Part shown: piece by piece, positions 38,011 to 46,846 of the stretch
How positions within the stretch are numbered: position 1 is the first letter of the stretch
Layout: every line of letters starts with the position of its first letter
Source: Streptomyces sp. NBC_00483
GTDB taxonomy: Bacteria; Actinomycetota; Actinomycetes; Streptomycetales; Streptomycetaceae
Direction of reading: 5' to 3'
DNA length: 64,000 nucleotides
Assembly (NCBI RefSeq): GCF_036013745.1
Contig: NZ_CP107880.1
Span: 7,130,001-7,194,000, forward strand
Notes under the pieces: generated by a model
Databases searched by the model: none
Told to the model about the DNA's origin: nothing
The model's input: the letters and a program-made list of their open reading frames with translations, nothing else
Made by a program: the position numbers and the translations under genes

Positions 38011-39036
38011 GTGAACGGCGACTGGCTGGTACGGGCACGCGACGGCAGGCTTTGCGCGTATGAGTACGCCTCCGAGGGCGATGCCATCGACTGCCGTCTG
38101 GAGTGCGGCCCGGACGGGTCGTGGAGCGCCGGTCGCACCGTCGGGGGCGAGCAGCGCCTCCTCCGCGGCCTCGCTCTCGCCCAAGGCCCTCATCGCTACG
38201 TCCACTTGGTCTCCTGGCGGCCCACCGTGCCCGGGGAGGCGGGGCTGGTGCACTCGACGCATTTCCAGCCCCACCTCGCCGCGCTCGACTGGACCCCGCT
38301 CGGCCACCCGAACAAGAAGGGCGACCGCACCGGGCCGCCCGCCGTCGCCGTGGACGCTCAAGGGCGTGCCCACGTCTTCGTACGCAATGGCGGGGGTGGC
38401 CTGAGCATGCGCGTACAGGGAGAGAAGGGCGGCTGGGGCGCGTGGGTCGATCTCAAGGGGTCGGGGGTGCGGGACGAACTCGCCGCGGTGGCAGGGGAGT
38501 CGGGCCTGGTGGAGGTGTATGCGGTCACGGCCGACGGGATCGCCTGCTGGCGACAGCGGGAGCCGGGCGCGAAGCCGGTGAATGACGGCGGGGCGCTGTC
38601 GGTCAGGGCCCGCGAGTCGAGCCTGACCGCTCTGGCCACATCCGCGACCCACAGCACGCTCTTCTTCACGGACGAGGACGAGGTGCTGCACGCCTGGCGC
38701 GGGGACGCGCAGCCCGTGCCTCTCCTCAAGGCGGCCGGACCGGGCCCGGTCGCGGCCGTACGGTGCATGCTCGACGGCCACGACTGCACGGTTCTCGCGC
38801 AGCGCACGACCTCCGGCCGCGTGGCCCTTGCCGCGTACCCCACGGAGCAGGAGTCGGCCGGTGCTTGGTGGGTGGAGTCGGGGCCGGGCCTGCCGGAGGA
38901 CGCGGAGGTGGCGCTCGCTCTCGATCACCGGGGCGATGTCACCGCGGCCTCGGCCTCGTCGTCCACGGGGCAGCTGCTCGTCGCGCGACGCAAGGACGAA
39001 CCGGGGCTCGCGCTGACCGCCTGGCAGCCGGTCTGA
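38011..39036 (+). CDS. Beta-propeller (PLL-lectin-like) protein A
   Basis: 341 residues, no signal peptide. Repeated blades of about 45-60 residues contain GDWLVRARDGRLCAYEY, VAVDAQGRAHVFVRNGGGGL, GGWGAWVDLKGSGV and LVEVYAVTADGIACWRQ, a pattern like tectonin or PLL-type sugar-binding propellers. It is clearly homologous to the next gene and to the C-terminal half of the PIG-L gene at 48936. No catalytic site visible. GTG start with AAGGTGGAG. Role in the neighbouring glycopolymer locus, perhaps as a glycan-binding module, is inference. Confidence 0.7.
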   Translation: MNGDWLVRARDGRLCAYEYASEGDAIDCRLECGPDGSWSAGRTVGGEQRLLRGLALAQGPHRYVHLVSWRPTVPGEAGLVHSTHFQPHLAALDWTPLGHPNKKGDRTGPPAVAVDAQGRAHVFVRNGGGGLSMRVQGEKGGWGAWVDLKGSGVRDELAAVAGESGLVEVYAVTADGIACWRQREPGAKPVNDGGALSVRARESSLTALATSATHSTLFFTDEDEVLHAWRGDAQPVPLLKAAGPGPVAAVRCMLDGHDCTVLAQRTTSGRVALAAYPTEQESAGAWWVESGPGLPEDAEVALALDHRGDVTAASASSSTGQLLVARRKDEPGLALTAWQPV

Positions 39037-39191
39037 ACCGAGGTCCCAGCACCACTGAACGCGGTGCTGCACGGGATCATCGCGCCATGTTCACTGGTCC
39101 GTCACTTTATGATGGGACGGCTCGGGGCGCACACAGGTTCGGAACAGATGATCGGTCGCCGCCCCGCGTCAGAGAAGGGGCAGGTCACGTC

Positions 39192-40313
39192 ATGCGGACC
39201 AGATCCGGGCGCGGCGCCGCCCGCGACAGAGCGATCGTCGAGACGGACAGCGCGGTGGACGGCTCTCGGGGGGCCGAGGGGCCGGTGGCCGGCCGCTGGC
39301 TGGTCCTCGGCAGGGACGGCCGGCTCACCGCCTACGCCCGCACCCGCACCGGGCTGCTGAGGTGGACCGAGCGGCGGCCGGGCGGACCGGACTGGCAGGG
39401 CCCCGACGTCATCCCGGTCGCCGGCCTGACCCATGTGTACGCGGCCCAAGGGGCCGACGCCTACGTCCACTTCGTCGGACGCCGTCAGGTGCGCAAGGGT
39501 GACGGGCCGCCCGCGGTCGACGTCGTGCACGCCATCCAGTACCAGACCGGACGCCCCGTCACCGAGTGGCGCTCGTTGGGCAATCCGCACAAGGACCGGG
39601 AGAAGGCGGCCCGCTTCGGCGTCCCGGTCGCCGCGGTCAGCGCCTCCGGCACCGTCTACGTCTTCGTCCGCAACGCGGGCCGCGGCGTGATGCTGCGCAG
39701 GGAGCTGCCCGGTGGCACGTGGGGCGGGTGGACCGACCTCAAGGGCAGTCAGGCCGAGGAGCCGGTGGTCGTGGTCGACCACTCCTCCGGTCATGTCGAG
39801 GCGATGGTCCCCGGCCCGAACCTCATCATGCGGTGGGCCCAGGAAGAGCCCGACGGAGACGTCCGACAGCAGCCCGACATCCCCGTCACGGTGGCTCCCG
39901 GCAGCGCCGTTGCCCTGGAGACCGCGCCGGGCCGGACCACGTACTACTGGACCGATCCCACCACCGGTGGGATCGCGGGGCATCGGCCGGGAGGTTGGGT
40001 GTACCCGCTGGGTGGAGCGCCCGGCGAGGGTGTGTTGGCCGCGCTGCGCGCTCCGATCGACGGCTACGACTGCACCGTACTGGCCCATCGCGACGTGGAC
40101 GGGCAGGTCATGCTGGCCGCCTTCGGCACGGAGAACGAGCAGGCGGGCCTCTGGTGGTCGGCGACCGGCGAGGGCTGCGTGGGCGCTCCTGCCCTTGCGT
40201 GCGACGCGTTCGGGCGGGTGGTGCTCGGCATGATCGGTGCGGACGGCGGTCTGCACATCGCGCGCCAGACCGTTGAGTCCGGCCTGCGCCTCGCGCCGTC
40301 GCAGCGGGCCTGA
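39192..40313 (+). CDS. Beta-propeller (PLL-lectin-like) protein B
   Basis: 373 residues, no signal peptide. After an N-terminus of about 35 charged residues, it shows the same blades as protein A: GRWLVLGRDGRLTAYAR, VAAVSASGTVYVFVRNAG, GGTWGGWTDLKGSQ and HVEAMVPGPNLIMRWAQEEP. Identity with protein A is highest in the FVRN-W-DLKGS stretch. The ATG at 39192 has GAAGGGG about 12 bases upstream. It is 156 bases after protein A and convergent with the LCP gene. Tandem duplication of A and B is likely. Confidence 0.7.
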   Translation: MRTRSGRGAARDRAIVETDSAVDGSRGAEGPVAGRWLVLGRDGRLTAYARTRTGLLRWTERRPGGPDWQGPDVIPVAGLTHVYAAQGADAYVHFVGRRQVRKGDGPPAVDVVHAIQYQTGRPVTEWRSLGNPHKDREKAARFGVPVAAVSASGTVYVFVRNAGRGVMLRRELPGGTWGGWTDLKGSQAEEPVVVVDHSSGHVEAMVPGPNLIMRWAQEEPDGDVRQQPDIPVTVAPGSAVALETAPGRTTYYWTDPTTGGIAGHRPGGWVYPLGGAPGEGVLAALRAPIDGYDCTVLAHRDVDGQVMLAAFGTENEQAGLWWSATGEGCVGAPALACDAFGRVVLGMIGADGGLHIARQTVESGLRLAPSQRA

Positions 40314-40335
40314 TCGCAGGGTCGGCGGGGGAGGG

Positions 40336-41433
40336 TCAGCCGGAGGTTCCGCCGGTGGCCGGGGACTTCTTCGCCGACTCGGGGATCTCCTTGTCCGTGC
40401 GCAGCGCCTTCCACAGCGTGCTCGCCTGCGGCTCCGCGGCCACGACGCGATTGCGGTCCTGTTGGTCGTAGGCCACCGGAAGCATGACCGTCTCCATGGA
40501 GCCGGGATCCACGCCGTTCATGCTGCGCGCGAAGTCGGCCAGCTTGGTCAGCGAGGAGAGGCCGGAGTCCGTCGTCATCGACTCGGTCAGATTGTCCGCG
40601 ATCTTGTACGCCTTGGTGGGACTGCCCAACAGGTCCTGCTTCTTGATCTCGGACAGCAGGGCGATCATGAACTTCTGCTGCAGTCCGATGCGGCCGAGGT
40701 CGCTGCCGTCGCCGATGCCGTGCCGGGTGCGGACGAACGCCAGCGACCGGGTTCCGTCCAACGTGTGTGTGCCGGCTTCCAGGTCGAGGCCGCTGGACTT
40801 GTCGTGGATGGCCTTGTCGACAGTGACCGGAACGCCGCCGATCGCGTCCACGAGCCCCTTGAAGCCGGCGAAGTCGATCTCCACGAAGTGGTCCATGCGC
40901 ACGCCGGACATCTGCTCCACCGTCTTGACCACACAGGCCGGACCGGCCGCGGAATAGACGGAGTTGAACATCACACGCTTCGCGGACGGCAGGGCGGAGC
41001 CACTGGTTGCCGTGCACTCGGGACGGGTGACGAGGGTGTCGCGCGGGATGCTGATGGCGACGGCCTGTTGCCGGCCCTCGGGTATGTGCATCACGAGGGC
41101 GGTGTCGGAGCGGGCGCCGGAAACCTTGCCGGTGCCGAGCGAGGCGTTGGCGCCGGAGCGCGAGTCGGAGCCGAGCACGAGGATGTTCTGCCCCGAAGTG
41201 GGCAGCTTCTCGGGCCTGTTGGTCCCGATGGCCTTGTCGAGGTCCACGCCCTTCAGGTTGCCGTCGAGGTTGCTGTAGAGCCAGTACCCCGTGCCGCCCG
41301 CGGCCAGGAGTACGACGACCAGGGCCAGCAGGATCCAGCGCCACACGCGTCGTCGTCGCGGCTTGCCCCTGCGGCGCCCGGGTGCGCGCCTGGATCTACG
41401 GGTCTGCTGCGGCTCCGTCAGGGCGTGCGTCAT
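40336..41433 (-). CDS. LytR-CpsA-Psr (LCP) family glycopolymer ligase
   Basis: 365 residues. A highly basic cytoplasmic N-terminus, one transmembrane helix at about 31-53, and an extracellular LCP domain with NILVLGSDSRSG, SDTALVMHI, SIPRDTLV (the conserved Arg-Asp) and FVRTRHG, ending near GVDPGSMETVMLPV. LCP proteins move polyprenyl-linked glycopolymers onto peptidoglycan or other acceptors. The ATG at 41433 was chosen because the preceding in-frame stretch is Arg/Cys-rich. It is divergent from the Stealth operon, which fits a role in attaching that operon's product to the wall. Confidence 0.92.
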   Translation of the reverse strand: MTHALTEPQQTRRSRRAPGRRRGKPRRRRVWRWILLALVVVLLAAGGTGYWLYSNLDGNLKGVDLDKAIGTNRPEKLPTSGQNILVLGSDSRSGANASLGTGKVSGARSDTALVMHIPEGRQQAVAISIPRDTLVTRPECTATSGSALPSAKRVMFNSVYSAAGPACVVKTVEQMSGVRMDHFVEIDFAGFKGLVDAIGGVPVTVDKAIHDKSSGLDLEAGTHTLDGTRSLAFVRTRHGIGDGSDLGRIGLQQKFMIALLSEIKKQDLLGSPTKAYKIADNLTESMTTDSGLSSLTKLADFARSMNGVDPGSMETVMLPVAYDQQDRNRVVAAEPQASTLWKALRTDKEIPESAKKSPATGGTSG

Positions 41434-41840
41434 GCCGCGGTGTCCTCTCTCGCAGGTGGCTCGGCGCAAGGAGGCACCGACCCGGGTGATGACGGGTGGG
41501 GAGGCCACGAGTGGGGGAGAGGCAGGCCGCGGGGCCGACCGGCGGGCCGTGCTGTGCCCGAACTATAGACCGACTCCGAACTTTTTGTTTTGTGGAACGA
41601 GTCATAACCCCTGTTGACAGATGTGTGATGGCTTAGTGAAGATGTGCGCGACATCTGTGAGGCTGAATAGGTCTTTCGGTGATCAAATCCGGCTATTTAT
41701 TGCCGGTTGGTGAGCGGTCGCGGTTTTCGAGCCGGGGGGCACAAGGGCGTGCGACCGCTGGGGCTCGTTCTCGGCTCAGTGCCGGGCGAGAAGGGGAGGG
41801 GTGAAGTGCGACTTCTGCACGCCCTTGAAGGGCAGCGCCG
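41434..41840. other. Divergent promoter region between LCP and Stealth operon (no gene seen)
   Basis: 407 bases, unusually AT-rich in the middle (41560-41710). It has a -35-like TTGACA at 41614-41619, perfect arms ACAGATGT (41617-41624) and ACATCTGT (41651-41658), and CCGGC/GCCGG flanking an AT core near 41690-41706. No convincing gene is present. Confidence 0.65.
41617..41658. promoter_or_regulatory. Spaced 8-bp inverted repeat over the Stealth/LCP promoters
   Basis: ACAGATGT and ACATCTGT are perfect arms 26 bases apart; the first overlaps the TTGACA box. A regulator could bind both half-sites. Confidence 0.45.
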
Positions 41841-43457
41841 GTGACAACCGTTTCGGAATCCGCCGTCCACCATGTTGCGCCTCGCATCTCGGTCGGACCG
41901 GCGCAGCACACGCCTGCCGTTCCCACGGGAAGCGCGGCCTCCGGGGAGCACTCCGACGTCTACGTCGAGCCCGGTGTCACTCCGTTGAGCGCCCGCGAGG
42001 CGAACCGCAGGGCGCTCACCTCGCTGCTCGACGCCGCGGGCGTGGGCCACTTCGCGGTGCGCGGCACCTCCGACCACGGCACCGTCGTGGCTGTTGCCGA
42101 GCACGACCGGGAGAAGGCGCTCGGCGCGGTCTTCCGGGGTCTCGGCCAGTACCCCGGCCACCTGAGCGTGGTGGATCCCGACGCCCTTCGCCCGGCCAAG
42201 CCCGTCTCCTCGCGGGACCCGAAGGCGTGGCGCGACGTCTCCGGTGCCCGCGTGCTGAACGTGAGTTGGTACCGCACCGACCAGGGCCGGCATCTGCTGC
42301 TCGGTCACGAGTACGGCTGCGCCATCGAGTTCTGGCAGCAGCGCGGCACGTACCTCGTCGCGCCCCGCGCCAACCGGGCCACCTGGGCCGTGGCGGCGGA
42401 CGGCGCGAACGTGCTGGGCGCCGCCCGTCTGTTCAGCCGCTTCGTCTCCGACTGGACCGACCCGAACCTCGCGCCGCCGCTGCCCACCCGGCCCGAGTTC
42501 CTGGTGAACTGCGCCGACGACATCGCCTTCCCCATCGACGCCGTTTACACGTGGGTCGACGGCAACGACCCCGCCTGGCAACGCCGCAAGGCGACCGCGA
42601 AGGGCGAGGCGTACCACGCGGAGTCGGCCAGCGACGCGCGCTTCATCAGCCGTGACGAGCTGCGCTACTCGGTGCGCTCCCTGCACCTGTTCGCGCCCTG
42701 GATACGCAACATCTACATCGTCACCGACGACCAGGTGCCGGACTGGCTGCGCGAGGATCTGCCCGGCCTGCGGACAGCCGACCACCGGGAGATCTTCCGC
42801 AACCCGGCGGACCTGCCGACGTTCAACTCGCACTCCATCGAGAGCCAGTTGCACCACATCGAGGGGATCGCCGAGCACTTCCTCTACTTCAACGACGACA
42901 TGTTCATGGGCCGGCCCGTCGCCCCGCACGCGTTCTTCACGCCGACCGGCGTCGCGCGGTACTTCCCCTCGCGCAACCGCATCCCCCAGGGCCCGGTCGC
43001 TCCGACCGACACCCCCGTCGACGCCGCCTGCAAGAACAACCGCGCCCTGCTGCGCGAGCGCTTCGGCCGGGTCATCACGCAGCCCATGGAGCACATCCCG
43101 TACGCCCTGCTCAAGTCGGCCATGGACGAGGCCGAGCGGGACTTTCCCGAAGCCTGGGCCCGCACCTCGGCCAGCCGGTTCCGTGCGATCACGGACCTCT
43201 CGCCCACCTCGTCGTTCGCGCTCTACTACGCGGCCCTCACCGGCCGCGCCCAGCCGGGCTCGATGCCCTTCGCCTATCTCCAACTGGCCGTGCCCGACCT
43301 GGCGGACCGCTTGCAGCGGCTCCTGGACGGCAGGAACCAGGACTCGTTCTGCCTCAACGACGCCTTCTCGACCCCCGAGGACATCGAGGCCCAGCAGGAA
43401 CTCCTCGACGGATTCCTCACCTCCTACTTCCCCACGCCCAGCCCCTACGAGCGATGA
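41841..43457 (+). CDS. Stealth-family sugar-phosphate transferase 1 (intact)
   Basis: 538 residues. The N-terminal 215 residues form a domain shared with the next two genes (AREANRRALTSLLDAAGVGHFAVRG, then GCAIEFWQQ). The Stealth catalytic region follows: CR1 IDAVYTWVDGNDPAWQ (about 232), CR2 SRDELRYSVRSLHLFAPWIRNIYIVTDDQ, CR3 HFLYFNDDMFMGRPV (about 347), and CKNNRALL plus FCLNDAF toward the end. Stealth enzymes transfer hexose-1-phosphate from UDP-sugars to build phosphodiester-linked capsules. GTG at 41841 with GAAGGG upstream. First gene of a five-gene operon. Confidence 0.93.
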   Translation: MTTVSESAVHHVAPRISVGPAQHTPAVPTGSAASGEHSDVYVEPGVTPLSAREANRRALTSLLDAAGVGHFAVRGTSDHGTVVAVAEHDREKALGAVFRGLGQYPGHLSVVDPDALRPAKPVSSRDPKAWRDVSGARVLNVSWYRTDQGRHLLLGHEYGCAIEFWQQRGTYLVAPRANRATWAVAADGANVLGAARLFSRFVSDWTDPNLAPPLPTRPEFLVNCADDIAFPIDAVYTWVDGNDPAWQRRKATAKGEAYHAESASDARFISRDELRYSVRSLHLFAPWIRNIYIVTDDQVPDWLREDLPGLRTADHREIFRNPADLPTFNSHSIESQLHHIEGIAEHFLYFNDDMFMGRPVAPHAFFTPTGVARYFPSRNRIPQGPVAPTDTPVDAACKNNRALLRERFGRVITQPMEHIPYALLKSAMDEAERDFPEAWARTSASRFRAITDLSPTSSFALYYAALTGRAQPGSMPFAYLQLAVPDLADRLQRLLDGRNQDSFCLNDAFSTPEDIEAQQELLDGFLTSYFPTPSPYER

Positions 43458-43472
43458 GACGGAGTTCATGAC

Positions 43473-45086
43473 GTGGCAGATCAGACGTCGCTGAGCTCCG
43501 CGGCCCACGTATACCGGCGGCTCGTCCCGCAGCCCGTGCGCTCCGTCGCCACGACGACGGTCCCCAGACGGGTGCGGCGCAAGCTCCAGAGTTCGCTGGC
43601 GCAGACCCTCCGCCGCCGCGAAGCACGCCTCCACCGGCGTGCGCTGCGGCGCGTCCGCAGAGTCGAACTGGGCCGCTCCGAGCGCCGGGTCGCGGCACCG
43701 GACAGCCGTATCGGGCACGTGCACACCGGGCTCACCTTCGACCTGGCCCGCAGGCTCGACCTCCGCCTCGTCGCCCACGCGCTCGACGCGGCCGAGATCC
43801 CCTGGTTCGCGGTCCCGGCCCTCGACGACCGGCGTATCGCTCTCGCCGTGGACCAGCGGGACAAGGGAGCGGTGCGCCGCGCCCTGCGCGCCCTGCTGGA
43901 GGAGCACACCGGGTACGTGGTGTCGGTGTCGCCGGCCAACAGCGACACGCAGTCGATTCCCGGCAGCCATGTGAAGGCGTGGAAGCACTTCGGCAAGGCG
44001 CGCGTCATTCGCCTCGTCTGGCTGCGCACCGATCCGACCGAGAACCTCTGGCTCGGCGACGACCAGGGCATCGAGATCGAGTTCTGGACCCACAACACCG
44101 ACCTGCCCCAGGAACGGCTCGTCGGCCCCCGCCCCAACCGGGTGCAGCGGGCCGTGCCCGCGGACGCGCGCGGCATCGAGATCGCCCTCGACCGGCTGAG
44201 CGGCTATTGCGACATCGAAGGCGACATGGAGCCGACGGTCACGCTGGAGCACTTCGACGTGCCTCGGCTCGAAGAGGTCACCTTCCCCGTCGATGCCGTC
44301 CTGCTCTGGCAGCACCCCACCCTCTGGGGCGAGGAACTGCTCAGGGCCGCCCTGCGTTCCGTGCACCAGTACGCACCGTGGATCGATGTCGTTCACGTGG
44401 TCGCCCAGGCGCCCGTGCCCGGCTGGCTGCACTCCGACGACAGGCTCAGCATCGTCCCCGCGGGCCCCGGCGCCGAGTGGCAGCTGCACCAACTCCCCGA
44501 TGTCGCAGAGCACTTCTTGCTGCTGCGTCCCGGTGCCCTGTTCGGCCGGCCGGTGCGCCCCTTCGACTACTTCGGCCCGCATGGCGTCACCCGCCCGCGC
44601 CGAGGGCGGTGGACGGCCGAGGAGTCGTTCGCCCCCTGGACCCGGGCCGCCTACACGGCAACCGGGAGTGTCACCGCCCACGGCTACGCGGGCGGCCCAC
44701 AACCCCATCGCTGCGCCACCCTCGAACGCCTCACGCAGTCGGTCTCCGCGACCCTGCCGCTGTTCGACGGGCAGACGGTGCCCGCGATCCCCGGTGGCCA
44801 CCCGCTGGACAGCGTGCTCCATCACATCGGGTACACGTCCGCAATCGCCGACCCGTCCGGTGAGGCGTCCACGGCGCTGCACGCGGCCCTGCCCGGCATC
44901 GACCTCCGCCTGGAGCGACTGCTCGTGCGGCGGGACACCCAGCAGATCCAGTTCTACGGGCTCGGCGACCAACGGGCCCTGGACCAGGGCGGAACCGAGG
45001 CCGTCATCCGCTTTCTGCGCCGCTACTACCCCGTCCGCAGCATCTTCGAGCGCGGGGCTTCGAGGGAGTCGGGCAACCAGTCGTGA
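43473..45086 (+). CDS. Degenerate Stealth paralogue 2 (catalytic motifs lost)
   Basis: 537 residues, collinear with its two neighbours. The N-terminal domain is retained (LRLVAHALDAAEIPWFAVPALDD, GIEIEFWT). In the catalytic region the framework survives but the key residues do not: CR1 is FPVDAVLLWQHPTLW instead of the TWVDGNDP type, CR2 keeps SVHQYAPWIDVVHVVA but not the SRDELRY start, and CR3 reads EHFLLLRPGALFGRPV where active copies have YFNDDMF. The KNN and C-terminal IND motifs are also missing. The frame is intact throughout, so it is under selection as a pseudoenzyme, perhaps a subunit of the other two. GTG start; overlaps the next gene by four bases. Confidence 0.85.
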   Translation: MADQTSLSSAAHVYRRLVPQPVRSVATTTVPRRVRRKLQSSLAQTLRRREARLHRRALRRVRRVELGRSERRVAAPDSRIGHVHTGLTFDLARRLDLRLVAHALDAAEIPWFAVPALDDRRIALAVDQRDKGAVRRALRALLEEHTGYVVSVSPANSDTQSIPGSHVKAWKHFGKARVIRLVWLRTDPTENLWLGDDQGIEIEFWTHNTDLPQERLVGPRPNRVQRAVPADARGIEIALDRLSGYCDIEGDMEPTVTLEHFDVPRLEEVTFPVDAVLLWQHPTLWGEELLRAALRSVHQYAPWIDVVHVVAQAPVPGWLHSDDRLSIVPAGPGAEWQLHQLPDVAEHFLLLRPGALFGRPVRPFDYFGPHGVTRPRRGRWTAEESFAPWTRAAYTATGSVTAHGYAGGPQPHRCATLERLTQSVSATLPLFDGQTVPAIPGGHPLDSVLHHIGYTSAIADPSGEASTALHAALPGIDLRLERLLVRRDTQQIQFYGLGDQRALDQGGTEAVIRFLRRYYPVRSIFERGASRESGNQS

Positions 45087-46846
45087 GCATGGGCAATCCC
45101 GAGGCGTCCGCGGTCGTCGGGGCGTACCGCACCCTTGTCCCGAGCGGGCTGCGGCGCCGGATCGCGCGCCGTGTACCGATCCGTCTGCGGACAGGACTCA
45201 AGCAGCTGTTGCGCCATGCGACGGCCGTGACCCTGCTGGCCCGCGCCCTGCGCGCCGCGCGGGCGCGCCGGCGCTGGCCGCATCTGTTCAACGCGCAGGA
45301 GCGGCTCGCCGTCCTGGCCGGACACAGCAGACACGTCGCACTGGTGCGCCCCACGGTGTCACCACTCGGACTGCGCGAGGCCAACCTCGAACTCGTCTCG
45401 ACCTTGTTCGACGAGGAGGGCGTCGACTACTTCGCGATCCGGGGTGAGTCGGACTATCGCTCGTGCCTCGCCGTCGCCGAGGCGGACCGCGACCGGGTGG
45501 CTCGGGCGCTGAGCCGCAGCGCCGCCACCGGGCCTGTCTATGTGACCGCCTGCCGCGGCGACGTCGAGGTGGGCCGCCGGGTCCTGTGCGGATCCCGTCG
45601 TGCCCGCCAACTCGTGGGCGGAGCGCAAGTGTTGCGTGTCGGCATGGTGTGGAGCGATCCCGCCGCATCCTTGGTCATCGGCCTCGCCCACGGCTGCGAC
45701 ATCGAGTTCTGGCAACAGCAGGACGGCCGACTCGTCGCTCCAAGGCCCAACCGTGTCACCGACGACGTGGCCTTCGACGAACCCAGGGTTGTCGTGCCGG
45801 TCAGCAGGCTGACGGGCTTCGCGGCGCTGCACACCCGCCGCACCCGCTCGGTGCGCACCATCGCACCGTGCGCCGACGCACTGCCCGAGGACGTCCGCTT
45901 CCCCATCGACGTGGTCTACACCTGGGTCGACGGGGACGACCCCGAGTGGCAGCACCGCCGGGCCGTGTACGGCGAGGGCGGCTATCACTCGGAGTCCGCG
46001 AACGCCGCCCGCTATATCAGTCGGGACGAACTCCGCTACTCCCTGCGTGCGTTGGAGCAGAACGCCCCTTGGGTGCGCCACGTCTATCTGGTGACGGACC
46101 GTCAACGCCCGGGCTGGCTCAATGAACGCCACCCGCGGATCACCGTGGTCGACCACTCGGAGATCTTCCACGACTCGGCCGCCCTGCCGACGTTCAACTC
46201 CCATGCGATCGAGAGCAGGCTGCACCACATCAAGGGCCTGTCCGAGCACTTCCTCTACTTCAACGACGACATGTTCCTCGGGCGTCCGGTCACCCCGGCC
46301 GACTTCTTCCTGTCGAACGGCATGACCCGAACCTTCCTGTCGCCGTCCCAAGTCCCCCAGTGGGAGCGGACGCTGGGGGACAGGCCGGTCGACGCGGCCG
46401 GGAAGAACAACCGCAGACTGCTGCTGGACAACTTCGGCTCGGCCATCGTCCAGAAGATCCGGCACGCCCCCTATGCGCTGCGGCGCAGCGTGCTCCAGGA
46501 GATCGAGACGGAGTTCGCCGAGGCGCACTGGAACACGTCCATGAGCCGGTTCCGCAGCGCGGACGACATCTCCATCCCGTCGTCGCTGTACCACTACTAC
46601 GCCTACTTCACCGGCCGAGCGATCCCCTCCGAGATCACCTTCGCCTATCTCGACCTGGCCAGGCCCGAGATACAGCGGCGGCTCGGCATCCTGCTGGCCC
46701 GCCGTGACCGGCAGGCCTTCTGCATCAACGACACCCTGTCCGACGGGCGCGACGTGGTTCGGCAGACCGTGATGCTCAACAAGTTCCTCCAGGCGTACTA
46801 CCCCGTGCCGAGTCCGTTCGAGCGCAAGGAGGGCGAGGTCCGATGA
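45083..46846 (+). CDS. Stealth-family sugar-phosphate transferase 3 (intact)
   Basis: 587 residues. A basic N-terminal extension (about 75 residues, Arg-rich) precedes the shared N-terminal domain (LREANLELVSTLFDEEGVDYFAIRG, GCDIEFWQQ). All catalytic regions are present: CR1 IDVVYTWVDGDDPEWQ (about 276), CR2 SRDELRYSLRALEQNAPWVRHVYLVTD, CR3 HFLYFNDDMFLGRPV (about 390), GKNNRRLLLDNFG and FCINDTL. Expected to transfer a hexose-1-phosphate. GTG start overlaps the upstream stop and its own stop overlaps the GT4 start, so the operon is tightly coupled. Confidence 0.93.
   Translation: MSMGNPEASAVVGAYRTLVPSGLRRRIARRVPIRLRTGLKQLLRHATAVTLLARALRAARARRRWPHLFNAQERLAVLAGHSRHVALVRPTVSPLGLREANLELVSTLFDEEGVDYFAIRGESDYRSCLAVAEADRDRVARALSRSAATGPVYVTACRGDVEVGRRVLCGSRRARQLVGGAQVLRVGMVWSDPAASLVIGLAHGCDIEFWQQQDGRLVAPRPNRVTDDVAFDEPRVVVPVSRLTGFAALHTRRTRSVRTIAPCADALPEDVRFPIDVVYTWVDGDDPEWQHRRAVYGEGGYHSESANAARYISRDELRYSLRALEQNAPWVRHVYLVTDRQRPGWLNERHPRITVVDHSEIFHDSAALPTFNSHAIESRLHHIKGLSEHFLYFNDDMFLGRPVTPADFFLSNGMTRTFLSPSQVPQWERTLGDRPVDAAGKNNRRLLLDNFGSAIVQKIRHAPYALRRSVLQEIETEFAEAHWNTSMSRFRSADDISIPSSLYHYYAYFTGRAIPSEITFAYLDLARPEIQRRLGILLARRDRQAFCINDTLSDGRDVVRQTVMLNKFLQAYYPVPSPFERKEGEVR

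Noticed and set aside
41697..44972. Very long open frame antisense to the first two Stealth genes (about 1,090 codons)
   Set aside because: A product of high GC and third-position bias opposite real genes; the translation is Arg/Val/Gly-rich with no recognisable domain, and the plus-strand genes have clear motifs.
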